Source: CAVWDU01 sp963840725
Lineage (GTDB): Bacteria > Pseudomonadota > Gammaproteobacteria > Pseudomonadales > Halieaceae
DNA: 64,000 nucleotides
Direction: 5' to 3'
Assembly (NCBI GenBank): GCA_963840725.1
Contig: CAWIZY010000011.1
Span: 1-64,000 of the forward strand
Shown here: positions 27,158-36,415 of the stretch, piece by piece
Numbering within the stretch: the stretch's first letter is position 1
Layout: each line of letters begins with the position of its first letter
Notes under the pieces: model-generated
What the model saw: the letters and a program-made list of their open reading frames with translations, nothing else
Database searches by the model: none
What the model was told of the DNA's origin: nothing
Program-made: the position numbers and the translations under genes

Positions 27158-27784
27158 ATGAAAACGGCGATGGTTCGTAAGGCGCCTAGCCAGGAGCGAT
27201 CCCGCAAGCGGGTGCAACAGATTCTCGCAGCCACGCGCAACATCATCACCGAGATCGAGGGCTACGACATTGCTCGAGTTAGCACCAGCCAGATTGCAAA
27301 AGCTGCCCGGGTACCGGTAGGGTCGGTTTACCAGTATTTTCCCAACGTGCAGGCCATCTTTCTGGCGCTGTACGAGGAAATGGTGGCACCCATTCACGCG
27401 GTGCTGGAGGAGTTCGACTCGGCTCCCATGCTGTCCCGGTCCAGGAGTGAATTCTTCGATACCTTTAACCGGGCGATGACCAGTCGCGGTCCAGACCGGG
27501 AATTCGTGTTCGCGATGCAACAGGCGGCCAAGGTCTTCCCCGCCCTGGTGGAGGCGGAGGCGCAGCACACGGATTTCCTGGCTGACAAAATCACCGGATT
27601 CCTGGTCTACTTTGGATCCGACTGGCCCGAGGGTAAACTCAAGCGTCTCGCGTTATACGTGTTCTATCTGGACTACGGAACGTGGTTCTACAGGGAGCGG
27701 CACCTCCCGGACGACGCGGAGGTGTTCGAGTGGGAGCTGGGGACCTTGAACGCAGCCTGGGCACTCGCCTTCAAGAACCGGTGA
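27158..27784 (+). CDS. TetR-family regulator
   Basis: 208 residues. The ATG at 27158 is preferred over the GTG three codons earlier because GGAG lies 8 bases upstream. The N-terminal helix-turn-helix is visible in RKRVQQILAATRNIITEIEG and ISQIAKAARVPVGSVYQYFP-like sequence (TSQIAKAARVPVGSVYQYFP, about 43-62). The C-terminal domain, which should bind the inducer, has the segment LALYVFYLDYGTWFY. The gene is divergent from the TonB receptor and probably represses the receptor-fusion cassette and itself through the palindromes between them. The ligand is unknown and may be the receptor's cargo or its product. Confidence 0.88.
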   Translation: MKTAMVRKAPSQERSRKRVQQILAATRNIITEIEGYDIARVSTSQIAKAARVPVGSVYQYFPNVQAIFLALYEEMVAPIHAVLEEFDSAPMLSRSRSEFFDTFNRAMTSRGPDREFVFAMQQAAKVFPALVEAEAQHTDFLADKITGFLVYFGSDWPEGKLKRLALYVFYLDYGTWFYRERHLPDDAEVFEWELGTLNAAWALAFKNR

Positions 27785-27940
27785 CCACGTCCTTCGCCCC
27801 GAACCAGCAGGCCCTCAGGGACAGACAAAGCTCAAACTATTTGGGGTCGCATGTGGACTCGGTCTTGCAAGCCCCGCAGGCCGATGGCGAGGGCAGGGGA
27901 GCTCGCACTGCCGCCGAGTGAGCACTCCCCGATCTCGGCA

Positions 27941-30016
27941 TCAGAACACGTAGGTGATGCGCCCGAACAGGTTGGTGCCGTAGCCGGGCAGGCGCTCGCC
28001 CACCGCCAGATCTGCATTCGCCACCCGGTTGAGGCCGCTGATATGGGGTTGGTAGACCTTGTCGAACAGGTTGTCCACGCCGGCGGCCAGCTCCACGCTG
28101 TCGCTGAACTGCCAGCGACCCCGGAGGTTAACGATGCCATAGCCGGGAGACGCATGTTCGCGACTGGCGGCGCTCACATTCTCCTGTGAGGCATACAGCA
28201 CGCTTTCCAGGCTGAGTTGCCAGCGTGCCCCAGCGTAGTTGAGCCGGGTGGTCATGTTCGGCGGCGCGATCCGGAACAGGTCATCGCTGTTATCGCGCCG
28301 CTTGCCCCGAACATAGTTGACCAGCCCCGAGAGCGACCAGCGGTCGCCAAGGCGCCAGTGCCAGTCCATGTCGAAGCCGTACAACTCTGCATCCACGTTG
28401 TTGAACTGCAGTGGGTCCGGCCGGTTGGTGCCGTTGGCCCGGTTCATCATCCGCACCATCATCGTGGCCGGGTGCATGGCGTCCAGGGGGGTGCCCTGAA
28501 TGTAGTCATCCACGCGGTTGTAGAACAGCCGCGGCCGCAGACTGAGATTCACCCCGAGTAAATCCAGGCCCAGTTCCAGACCTCTCGATCGCTCGGGTTC
28601 CAGTTCGATATTGCCGATATACAGCTGCCCATCCGCGAGCCCGCCAGTGGCCTCCAGGGGCAGCCACAGGTAGCGTTCCTGGTAGCTGGCAGAGCGCTGC
28701 TTCTGCGCCGCACCGGCGTACAGGCCGAGAGTGGAGCTGAGCTGGTGATCCAGTCGCAGCACGACGTCCAGGTTGGTGTCTTCCTGCTCCCGGTCGGCGG
28801 CGTTGAAGGCATCGCGCAACATCATGGCGGGCGGCATTATCATCGCCGGGGTGCCATCGACCTCGCCCGCATCGGCACTTACCCGGTTGACCCGCAGGCC
28901 GAGCTGCCCCGTCCAGTCGTCCGCGAGCTGCTGCTGTCGCTGGAGGAAGGCGCCGAATACGTCCCGTTCTGCGCCGTTGAAATTGACCACGAAGAACATC
29001 GGGTTGCGGGGGTTGTCGATATTGGAGTCGTGGTCCTCGCTGAAACCGTCCACACCCGCTGTCCAGCGACCGCTCTCGTCGGCGAGGCTGGCCTCGATGG
29101 TGAAACCGCGATTATCGGTGACGGCGATGTTCTGCCGCCTGGCCGCATCGGGGGGCGGTGGACGCAGGTGAAAATTGGTCATGCCGTGATCCAGGTCGCT
29201 GCCGTACAGCGTTGCGGTCACTGACGGGCCGTCAGCGGGCGCATAGGCATAGCTGAATTCATAGAGATCGCCAGTGAAATAGTCGATATCCATCGGCAAT
29301 GCCGGTGTGCCCGAGGGGCCGGTATCGTTGTAGCCGTAGTCTAACTGGACGCTGTGATCACCCAGCTTGAAGCCGTAGCCGATATCGTAGCGCTCGCGCT
29401 CGTAGCTGGTGGGCAGGATTTCGCCGCCATCGAATTCGGCATCGTCGCCCTGTTGTGTCATTGCGCCGATTTTGACCCGGTGACGGTCGCTTGCGGCCTG
29501 GATATCGGCGTCCAATTGGTAGCCGCCGTTGACCGACTGGGCACTGCCCACCAGTCTGCCGTCGACCTTGAACGTGCTGTCGGTACCGAAGGGGATCCGC
29601 CGTTTACGCGCGTTGATTGCGCCCCCCAGGGATTCCTGGGCGACACTGACCGGGGCGATCCCGCGGTACACTTCCAGGGTCTCAAGCTGGGCAGTGACTG
29701 CGTATGACAGCGGTGGGTCCATCCAGTTGGGTCCTGCGGGCGCGAGCTGGTTTCCATCCAGCACCACGGCGATTCTCGGTCCGAACATGCCCCGGTACTG
29801 TGGTATTCCGGTGATCGGGCCGTTGGTATTGATATTGGCGCCGGGCGCCTCGCGTAGCAACTCTGCCACGTCCGGCGAGATCGACAGGGCATCAGCCACG
29901 TCGATGGTGCGGGTGTCGTGTCGCGCCGACACCACCAGCTCCTCGAGCTGTTGGGCCGATACGCCCGATGCCAACAGTGCGGCGGTCAGCCCGCTGCATA
30001 GAACTCTTACTGCCAT
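27941..30016 (-). CDS. TonB-dependent receptor, possible copper receptor
   Basis: 691 residues from the ATG at 30016, chosen for the GAGGAG 8 bases upstream and the signal peptide that follows (LCSGLTAALLASGVSAQQ). The TonB box region is LEELVVSARHD. The plug has GITG-like PITGIPQYRGMFGPRIAVV and YRGIAPVSVAQESLGGAI. The barrel ends GYGTNLFGRITYVF. Two Met-rich segments, PAMIMPPAMMLRD and HPATMMVRMM, fall in likely extracellular loops. OprC-type copper receptors bind Cu through Met and His residues, and a His-rich DUF2946-like gene is upstream, so copper is a reasonable ligand. This is inference; a siderophore or other ligand is possible. Confidence 0.85.
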   Translation of the reverse strand: MAVRVLCSGLTAALLASGVSAQQLEELVVSARHDTRTIDVADALSISPDVAELLREAPGANINTNGPITGIPQYRGMFGPRIAVVLDGNQLAPAGPNWMDPPLSYAVTAQLETLEVYRGIAPVSVAQESLGGAINARKRRIPFGTDSTFKVDGRLVGSAQSVNGGYQLDADIQAASDRHRVKIGAMTQQGDDAEFDGGEILPTSYERERYDIGYGFKLGDHSVQLDYGYNDTGPSGTPALPMDIDYFTGDLYEFSYAYAPADGPSVTATLYGSDLDHGMTNFHLRPPPPDAARRQNIAVTDNRGFTIEASLADESGRWTAGVDGFSEDHDSNIDNPRNPMFFVVNFNGAERDVFGAFLQRQQQLADDWTGQLGLRVNRVSADAGEVDGTPAMIMPPAMMLRDAFNAADREQEDTNLDVVLRLDHQLSSTLGLYAGAAQKQRSASYQERYLWLPLEATGGLADGQLYIGNIELEPERSRGLELGLDLLGVNLSLRPRLFYNRVDDYIQGTPLDAMHPATMMVRMMNRANGTNRPDPLQFNNVDAELYGFDMDWHWRLGDRWSLSGLVNYVRGKRRDNSDDLFRIAPPNMTTRLNYAGARWQLSLESVLYASQENVSAASREHASPGYGIVNLRGRWQFSDSVELAAGVDNLFDKVYQPHISGLNRVANADLAVGERLPGYGTNLFGRITYVF

Positions 30017-30111
30017 CCTGATTCTCCTCACGTGCGCGCTCGCGCACGAATGCACGGGGCTGTAAGCCACCGTGTCCGCATTTAGTTAGTTACGACTGTG
30101 CAGGGTGGAGA

Positions 30112-30603
30112 TCAGGCGGGTGGTGAGCGCGCAGGAGGTCGCAACCAGGTTCCGCTGCGATAGCCCGATGAGGGACGAGATGCCACGTGGAGCACCGTGG
30201 CCACCGGTTCGTCGGTAGTGCCGGTATCCTGTGCTATCGCGGTGCCAAACCCGGCAAAGGAGCAGCCGGGATCGGCTGAAGTCTTGTCGACGCTGGTGCT
30301 GTCGACGCTAGCGCTGTCGTCTGCGTGGTGATGATGTTGGTGCGGGTGGTGGACTGTTCCGGCAGACAGCCTGTCGATGATCAGCGCGCTGCGCAGATCG
30401 CCGGGGCAGAGATGAAAAGGTGTGCCGCTGGAGAGCGGGGCGGCCATGTGGCCCCGGGGAACGATGGCCCCGGCAACCAGGTACGCCAATAGCGTCGCCA
30501 GCAGCAGCGACTGCTGGCGGAGCGGGCGGGCCTTTTGCAGACGGGCGAACCGGGAGATCACGTGGCTTTTTGACGTCAGTAGATTTACGGCGCAGTTTAA
30601 CAC
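30112..30603 (-). CDS. His-rich DUF2946-like membrane-anchored protein
   Basis: 163 residues from a GTG start; the start is uncertain. A single membrane segment (LLLATLLAYLVAGAIVPRGH) is followed by HLCPGDLRSALIID, a His cluster HHPHQHHHHAD and PGCSFAGFGTA, ending with a basic Pro-rich tail (GYRSGTWLRPPAR). This matches the layout of DUF2946 proteins, which often sit beside copper TonB receptors and carry Cys-Pro and Cys-containing segments facing the periplasm. It is 95 bp upstream of the TonB receptor on the same strand, so co-transcribed. A metal-sensing or chaperone role is likely but unproven. Confidence 0.65.
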   Translation of the reverse strand: MLNCAVNLLTSKSHVISRFARLQKARPLRQQSLLLATLLAYLVAGAIVPRGHMAAPLSSGTPFHLCPGDLRSALIIDRLSAGTVHHPHQHHHHADDSASVDSTSVDKTSADPGCSFAGFGTAIAQDTGTTDEPVATVLHVASRPSSGYRSGTWLRPPARSPPA

Positions 30604-30710
30604 GATCGCCGGTAAGATGTGGTGAGAGCTCCAAACGTTCGAACATCAGGATATCGATTTGCCGGGCTGAGGCTTGCAGGGCGAAGCTCACTTCTGTGAC
30701 TCATAACTGC

Positions 30711-32135
30711 TTATGCAGTTTTGGCGTCCTCGGTAATGGTCTCGGGGATCAGGGCGACCAATTTATCGAGCTCCTCTTCAAAGTACCTGAATGGGACCCA
30801 ACCATCGGGGATGGCTTTTTCGTCTGCCAGTATGCAGAGATTGGCGTCATCGCAATAACTCCACAGCGTGATGTTGATCGAGGACCCATCAAATACTTGC
30901 CCGGTGGAGAACCAGCTAGCGAGCTTGTAGGTGTTGAAGTACAGAGGTTCCCGGGGCCCGGGAACATTGGACAACACCAGATTGCCGAACATGCCAATAC
31001 TTCCCCGTTTGTTTTTGATGTGCCAGCGCAGCAGGCCCATTATCCAGGGTGGGCAGATCTGGAACAGAGAGGAAAGGTCGACACCTGCCGCCTTGGTTTC
31101 TTTCATGTGATCCTTCATCTCTGCAGCTGCCTGGTGGCTGGCGTGCAGGCGTGCTACCGGGTCTTCGATTTGCGAGTGCACCCAGCAGTAATCGACGGTG
31201 GCGAAATTCCCCATGCCCTGCCAGCCCTCTGGCCGTTCTCCGGCGAAGGGGGTGCCGGCGATGAGTGGGTGCTGGTTCGGATCGTAGCGTTGCTCCTGCA
31301 GCATTCGCCGCATGACGCCCGCCGTGCAGCTAAGAAACACATCGTTAAGTGTCACGCCGAAGCCCTTGCTGACTTGTTTGAATTTTGCCAACGGCATGGT
31401 GCCGCACACAAACGTGCGGCCGTAGGATAGCGCAACATTCAGGGGCGTGTGGCGCATCATGCCCGGTGATGGATGCGGCGGTCTGCCTGCCGCTGCAATA
31501 CGCTCGTCCAGCACTTTCTTCTTGCGCAGCCCGGCGAGTACTTTTGGCAGATGTTTGCCCAGCACGCGCGGTAGGTCGCGACTGCCCCACCAAAGGCGCT
31601 TGCTCCAGGAGGGCCATGGCCGCGGCTGCCAGGGCGCTACGGGTTCGGGTTGCCACCCGTACTCCGTGCCATAAAGCTGTCTCAGATTGTAGGAAGCACC
31701 GACGCCGTCCACATAGGCGTGATGCACAAGGGTCACTATGGCCACTTTGCCGCCTGCCAGCCCTTCAACCACCCACGACATCCATAGCGGGCGGCTGCGA
31801 TCGAGCTGGTAAGCGTATACCGAAGACATGAACTCGCACAGTGCCTGGTGGTCCCCGGGGGCAGGGCATCCCACGCGGCGCAGGTGGTAGGCGAGGTTGA
31901 AGTCAGGGTCATCCACCCACATGGGGTGGTTTATCCCGAAGGGTGAATACGCGTACTTCCAGCGCAACATGGGGGCCAGGTGAATTCGGCGGGCGAAATC
32001 CTCATAGTACTTTTCAAAAGACCAGCCCTCTGGGTCGGTCGAGGGGTCCAGGATGGCCACTTTGAACGTGTGCATGTAGGCGCTGGGAGTTTCGTTTGAC
32101 AGCATAAAGGCGTCTGCGCCACCCATTCTTATCAT
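30711..32135 (-). CDS. Wax ester synthase/diacylglycerol acyltransferase (WS/DGAT)
   Basis: 474 residues. HHAYVDG (138-144) is the HHxxxDG catalytic motif of the WS/DGAT family, within VTLVHHAYVDGVGAS. Further family marks are the N-terminal ADAFMLSNETPSAYMH and, near residue 385, LSNVPGPREPLYF. The enzyme joins acyl-CoA to a fatty alcohol or diacylglycerol and is membrane-associated, storing carbon as wax esters or triacylglycerol. GGAG nine bases upstream supports the first ATG at 32135. Adjacent genes are unrelated, so it appears to be a single-gene unit. Wax or triacylglycerol formation cannot be decided from the sequence. Confidence 0.92.
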   Translation of the reverse strand: MIRMGGADAFMLSNETPSAYMHTFKVAILDPSTDPEGWSFEKYYEDFARRIHLAPMLRWKYAYSPFGINHPMWVDDPDFNLAYHLRRVGCPAPGDHQALCEFMSSVYAYQLDRSRPLWMSWVVEGLAGGKVAIVTLVHHAYVDGVGASYNLRQLYGTEYGWQPEPVAPWQPRPWPSWSKRLWWGSRDLPRVLGKHLPKVLAGLRKKKVLDERIAAAGRPPHPSPGMMRHTPLNVALSYGRTFVCGTMPLAKFKQVSKGFGVTLNDVFLSCTAGVMRRMLQEQRYDPNQHPLIAGTPFAGERPEGWQGMGNFATVDYCWVHSQIEDPVARLHASHQAAAEMKDHMKETKAAGVDLSSLFQICPPWIMGLLRWHIKNKRGSIGMFGNLVLSNVPGPREPLYFNTYKLASWFSTGQVFDGSSINITLWSYCDDANLCILADEKAIPDGWVPFRYFEEELDKLVALIPETITEDAKTA

Positions 32136-32446
32136 TCTATGCTCTCCGGGTGTTGTTTCTTATCATTATAGGAAGGAAACTCGAAACGGGCTGAATACTA
32201 GCGTCTCGAAGCAGGCAATTGAAGCCATTCGCTCAAAACGCGGACCCTGTTTCTTGCTAATGGCATGATTCGAGTTCGGACGCGCTAAATCCCCCCCCCC
32301 GGCGAGGGTGCCCCGCCCAGGAATTAGCCGCTGATGATGCTCACCACTCGATATCTGAGCCGGATGGTTGCGATCGTGTAAGATACCCGGTTTTATCGTC
32401 TGCAGGGGGGGTTGCTGTCAGCGGGGTTTTGATTTCAGTGGCTGTA
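32136..32446. other. Intergenic, about 310 bp, with a run of ten Cs
   Basis: Contains a poly-C run near 32291-32300 (a length-variable tract) and a poly-G run near 32406. I see no gene. The WS/DGAT promoter should lie in the first 150 bp. Confidence 0.5.
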
Positions 32447-32938
32447 TCATGGGGCCCGATTGCCGTTCTCAAATGTTCGGATTTGGTCTGCAACACGGTC
32501 AACCAGTTCGTTGGGAATCGGCAGGCTGAGGTTGTACTGGGCCACCTTCCACGCTCCGGAGACCTTCACCAGCACGCCGCTACCGCGGCAGGTCCCAAGC
32601 GTATCGTGGCTCAGCATTTCATCGAACCAGGCCACCTTGCCGTCGCCGGAGACGCTCAGACGACGATCCCGCGGCCGATACGCCCAACCGCGGCCGCTGT
32701 CGAAGTGTGGTCGCGCGAAGTCAGTGAAATCCCGACCCTGCCAGCGCTCACTCCCATCCGTACCGAGAAAGACGATCTCTTCGGCCATTAGCGATGTATA
32801 GCGCTCCAGGTCCGCCTCAGCAGCGGCCCGGTGAAAGCTGTCGAGTACCTCGTTGATTGCTGTGCTGTCACCAGCGTGAAGGTGAGGAGCTAGCAGCAAG
32901 GATAGTGTTAGAATCGCTGTCTCAAATCGCGTGATCAT
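32447..32938 (-). CDS. Secreted SnoaL/DUF4440-like protein
   Basis: 163 residues. The ATG at 32938 begins a signal peptide (MITRFETAILTLSLLLAPHL, HAG cleavage region). The mature part has the NTF2/SnoaL cone-like pattern: INEVLDSFHRAAAEADLERY, a strand pair in EEIVFLGTDGSERWQGRDF, and the C-terminal WKVAQYNLSLPIPN, which matches the DUF4440 ending W-x-I-x-x-x-x-x-S. Such proteins are usually periplasmic and of unknown activity. It lies between the WS/DGAT and the broken membrane genes with no clear operon link. Confidence 0.78.
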   Translation of the reverse strand: MITRFETAILTLSLLLAPHLHAGDSTAINEVLDSFHRAAAEADLERYTSLMAEEIVFLGTDGSERWQGRDFTDFARPHFDSGRGWAYRPRDRRLSVSGDGKVAWFDEMLSHDTLGTCRGSGVLVKVSGAWKVAQYNLSLPIPNELVDRVADQIRTFENGNRAP

Positions 32939-33063
32939 GGACGTGTTCTCCGCATAAAACGTAAGGGGAACGCGCTCTGCCCTGGAGCGCTCCCCGTGCT
33001 TGAGCTCAGTATAGTGCAGGAGCGATCCGCCACTGCCCATCGCCAGCCTCGTATTAGCGGCGA

Positions 33064-33727
33064 TCAAGCACAGCGTGGCGGCTGCTCACCAATGACAAAC
33101 CGCTGGATGAGGCGTGCTCCCGCCCACGCCCACATGAGAAAAAAAGGCAGAGCAGTGCAGTACTCCAGACACTTGCATTCATTGTCTCCATAAAAGCCAT
33201 CGCCATCGTTGTAAAGCCCGGGAAGACCGGGGTCGCCATGATGGCCAATATTGTGGAGACCAGGAGGCCGCTGAATTTGGGCATTGACTGCCCAAGGCCA
33301 TTATACAAACCCGCGTAGGAGGACCCGAATAGCTTTTCGAGATGACCTCCAGGCAGAGCAAGAATCCCGAGAGGGATGCTGAATCCAAAAACCAGGAGGC
33401 TCAGTGTCGCATAGTTCCCGGTAAAACCCATCGCGACCCAAAGCAGGGCCCAAGTTGAAATGGCCAGAAAGCTGACCCAAAGGGTGAGTTCGCGCAGTAC
33501 CAGGGCGCGAAATCCGTAGAGCAGTGACGTTGCCAGGGCCAGGTAGGCCACCCACTCAGGGGTGTTCTCCATCGAACCCTTTGCCAGCCACAGACCGATC
33601 TGGGGCCACACCAGGAGCACGACGAGTCGTTGTACCGGACTTCGTAGTGCTTCAAAAAAACGCTGAATAGCATGCTGAGCGGGAACAGCGGTAAGAATAA
33701 TGCGGCAAGCAAAATTATAGGGTCCAT
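33064..33727 (-). pseudogene. NuoM/NuoN-like membrane subunit, two homopolymer frameshifts
   Basis: The ATG at 33727 gives MDPIILLAALFLPLFPLSML. The frame breaks at a run of seven As near 33655 and continues one frame over as RLVVLLVWPQIGLWLAKGSM, then YNGLGQSMPKFSGLLVSTIL and MATPVFPGFTTM, which resemble proton-channel subunit segments. A second shift at an A run near 33133 restores FLMWAWAGARLIQRFVIGEQ and a stop at 33064. Both breaks are in homopolymer runs, so sequencing error is plausible. The gene starts 3 bases after the NuoL-like stop and would be co-transcribed. It is shorter (about 220 residues) than a full NuoM, so the exact subunit type is uncertain. Confidence 0.6.
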
Positions 33728-33730
33728 CTG

Positions 33731-35275
33731 TTAACGCCACCCCAATATTACGTTAATCCGCGCCGCCGGCGTGAGGAGTGAACGCGCCGTCCAGGAGTAT
33801 GGGTCCATGAGGAAAAATTCCCGTGAAATCAGTGCATAAAAACTAACCCAGACAGTAGTGAAAGGTCCTTTGTCGACTTCGCGATTTATTTCCAAATAGC
33901 AGGTCAAAATCCATCCGGCACCGATAACCGGGGTAGTCAGGATGAGAAGAGCATCAAACCAGACGACATCGATCTCCGCCGTTTGGTAAACGAGTTTTCG
34001 AAATTCTTCCTCGGGGTGCAGGAAAAGATCAAACGAATGACTGATGAACGTATACCCGACAATCAGGACCGTAAACGGAACCAGAATCGTGCCGATCAAG
34101 CGAGTAAAGTTCAAGGCCTTCATGCGGTAGGTGGTAAACGGAAGCTGAGCTCCCGTCACCCATCCGAAAAACAAGAGAATGATGGCTCCCTGTTTTTGAT
34201 AGAAGTCCTGGGCAACGATCCAGTGAGCCAGAAAGAGAATAATGACCGGTACAGCGATGGTGATGAATGCCATCCCAAGCCAGGGTTGTCGGCGAGTCGC
34301 TGTCTTTTTCTCCACGGCAAATGTGTAAAGATCGCGCTTTGGCACTCCATCATGCTTGCGAGCCTTTGTCATAACACCTCCCGCTCCCAGGAAGAGTGCG
34401 CCCTTGAAGAAACCGTGAGCGATCAGGTGATACATCGCCACAGAGAAGGCGCCGATACCACACTCCATGACCATAAAACCCATTTGGCCCATCGTGGAGT
34501 ATCCCAACACCTTTTTGATGTCGGTCTGAGTCAGCATCAGTATCGATCCCGCAATCGCGGTGACCAGGCCTACGATAAAAAGTAGATGAAGTGCTGTATC
34601 CGTGTAAGCGAAAACAGTCGCGAACCGGTCAATGAGGAACCCGCCGGCATTCACGATCCCGACATGCATGAGAGCGGAAACCGGTGTTGGACCGCCCATT
34701 GTATAGGGCAGCCAGGTGTGCAGGAGGAATTGCGCGGAACGGGCAAATGCAGCGATAGCGATGAGCCACCCGGCTAATTCCTCAACCGTGAAGCCCGCGC
34801 GAGTATGAGCGCCCGGCGTGTTGTGTATAGCCGTAAAAATTTCGGTTAGCGACCAGGTGTCGAAGGCTTGATAGAGAACGACAGCTGCCAGAACCATGGC
34901 GATGTCGCCAATACGGTAAGTGATCAGTGTCCAAAAAGCATGTCGTGAGGCGGTAGCGCTGCAGAGGTTAAACCCAAGCAGGAAGTAAAGAATAACCCCC
35001 AGCAGGTGCCAGGACACCAGCAGGACTAACAGGTCTCCTGCAAACCCCATAAGGATTCATGCGGCGACCATGAGGTCGAGAAGAACGAAAAACCTGCCGT
35101 ATCCGCTCTCCTCTGCCATGTATTTGACCGAATAAATCCGGACGATGAGGCCAATTCCCGTGATCAGCGCGGCCATCAACGTACCCAGGGGGTCGATAAG
35201 CAAAATGCCCCGGTCTTTCCCGACGAACTCACCAGGTATGTGAGAGAACGCGGCGAGTCGCTCGGGGCTGCGTCG
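33731..35275 (-). pseudogene. NuoL-like proton-channel subunit with in-frame stop and lost N-terminus
   Basis: An antiporter-like (NuoL/DabB) membrane protein. The main open part is 439 residues from 35050, with HTWLPYTMGGPTPVSALMHV (family signature with the key His and Pro residues), TQTDIKKVLGYSTMGQMGFM and YHLIAHGFFKGALFLGAG. Its start should continue upstream, and it does in the same frame: LLIDPLGTLMAALITGIGL and MAEESGYGRFFVLLDLMVAA, but a TGA at 35057-35059 interrupts it. The frame is open up to about 35275, and the first 80-100 residues expected for NuoL are missing. No NuoM, NuoN or DabA (DUF2309) gene is seen intact nearby. Confidence 0.68.
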
Positions 35276-35392
35276 CTACGACAAGCGGCTTTATACCCGT
35301 CGGTCCGGGCCAGAAATGCATGCCTGTTATGGTTGACGGTGGACGGTATCCGCCATCACAACCGGCTAGCGCGCACCCTTGCCGCCCAATCA

Positions 35393-35941
35393 CTACTCAT
35401 CGCCAAAAATACCGGTAGGGAGGCCATCGAGACTGGTCTGGTTCTTTTCTTCCCAGTAGCTCTGGATGTCCGAGCGGTCACGTTTCGCTAGCCATTTCTC
35501 CATGTTATCGCGCTCACCGCGGTATTCGTAGAAGGGCACACCAAAACCGCAGGAGGTTTGCACCAATTCGATATCGAACAACACGAGCTGGCGTGAGCTG
35601 GGGTGGTGGGGGAATTGATCAATATAGTCGGACCACTCCGCGTCGCGTTCGTGCAGGGCGCGGGCTTTGCCGTAACAGCGCAGGATCAGGGGTTGTTCGG
35701 TAAAAGAACAGAACATCATGGTCATGCGGTCGGTCTGGCGTAAATGGGCGGCAGTTTCATTGCCGCTACCGGTGACATTCAGCCACAGAATCTGACGGGG
35801 TGAGAGCACACGCAAGCTGTCCCCACCCTTGGGGGATACGTTGATCGAGCCCTCGCGGGCCGCTGTACCGACAAAGTAGAGCTGCTGCGCCGTAATGAAT
35901 TCTATAAATCGTTCACTGAGTTCGGGAAAGCGAGCTGCCAT
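35393..35941 (-). CDS. Pyridoxamine 5'-phosphate oxidase-like FMN-binding protein
   Basis: 182 residues with a single split beta-barrel. FVGTAAREGSINVSPKGGDS and LWLNVTGSGNETAAHLRQTD are the family's conserved first two segments, and RMTMMFCSFTEQPLILRCYG forms the core strands. Such PNPOx-like proteins bind FMN or F420 and act as flavin-linked reductases or oxidases; this one lacks a recognised specific function. Cys residues in SFTEQ and in TSCGFGVP are present but not in a known redox pair. It is separated by about 120 bp from the NuoL-like remnant and is transcribed away from the plus-strand gene at 36416. Confidence 0.85.
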   Translation of the reverse strand: MAARFPELSERFIEFITAQQLYFVGTAAREGSINVSPKGGDSLRVLSPRQILWLNVTGSGNETAAHLRQTDRMTMMFCSFTEQPLILRCYGKARALHERDAEWSDYIDQFPHHPSSRQLVLFDIELVQTSCGFGVPFYEYRGERDNMEKWLAKRDRSDIQSYWEEKNQTSLDGLPTGIFGDE

Positions 35942-36136
35942 GATTCCTCCGCAGGTTGGGCTTCGCGTGACAGAGCCCTCGAAAAGGCCGTAAACCGGTT
36001 TGTGCTGTCTGTAACGGCGGAGTCGGCGGGCGCCAATTCGTCACCGGGCTCGCAGCGTTGGTGCACTGTCAAGTCACGTTTAAGGGTCAGTACAAGGGAG
36101 GATAGCAGATGATGTAGCGCTCGCAGGACATCTCGT

Positions 36137-36285
36137 CTTGGCAGGTTGTTGATTTTCTATCTGCGTGGCCACTGCCACGTTAAAAACAGGCTCAAATCGG
36201 TCATGTGTTGACCATACACTCCCTCATTTCGCCTGTTTTTGCCTACCAGTGGCTGCCTCGAAAACGAAAATCAACAGCCTGTTAG
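36137..36285 (-). mobile_element. MITE-like element, copy 3
   Basis: Inverted relative to copies 1 and 2. The left end reads CTTGGCAGGTTGTTGATTTTC and the right end GAAAATCAACAGCCTGTTAG. The interior matches in reverse complement: TATCTGCGTGGCCACTGCC, AAAAACAGGCTC, TACACTCCCTCATTTCGCC and GCCTACCAGTGGCTGCC. It lies in the intergenic space before the membrane protein gene. Confidence 0.85.
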
Positions 36286-36415
36286 GTGTCGGCCGATTTG
36301 CTACGCTGAAATCGGGCGCTCCTGCCCCGGCGCTATTCGATTTTGATTCCCAACACGCCTTTTTTTTGTCGATGCGTTTATACTGCCATATGCTTTGTTA
36401 CTAAGAGAATGTGCT

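Noticed and set aside
30420..31430. Long open frame antisense to the WS/DGAT and DUF2946 genes
   Set aside because: It mirrors two well-supported genes on the other strand, shows no family pattern and has no ribosome site; a high-GC antisense shadow.
35057..35059. TGA in the NuoL-like gene as selenocysteine
   Set aside because: The family has no selenoproteins, the residue position is not a conserved Cys and no SECIS-like hairpin is visible; a nonsense change or error is simpler.
33064..35275. A DAB-type inorganic-carbon pump
   Set aside because: The NuoL-like gene resembles DabB, but the DUF2309 partner gene DabA was not found in the window.
36165..36404. Short open frames containing TLKTGSNRSC and CFCLPVAASKT-like peptides
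   Set aside because: The same peptide appears in all three MITE copies on either strand, so it is a reading of the repeat, not a gene.
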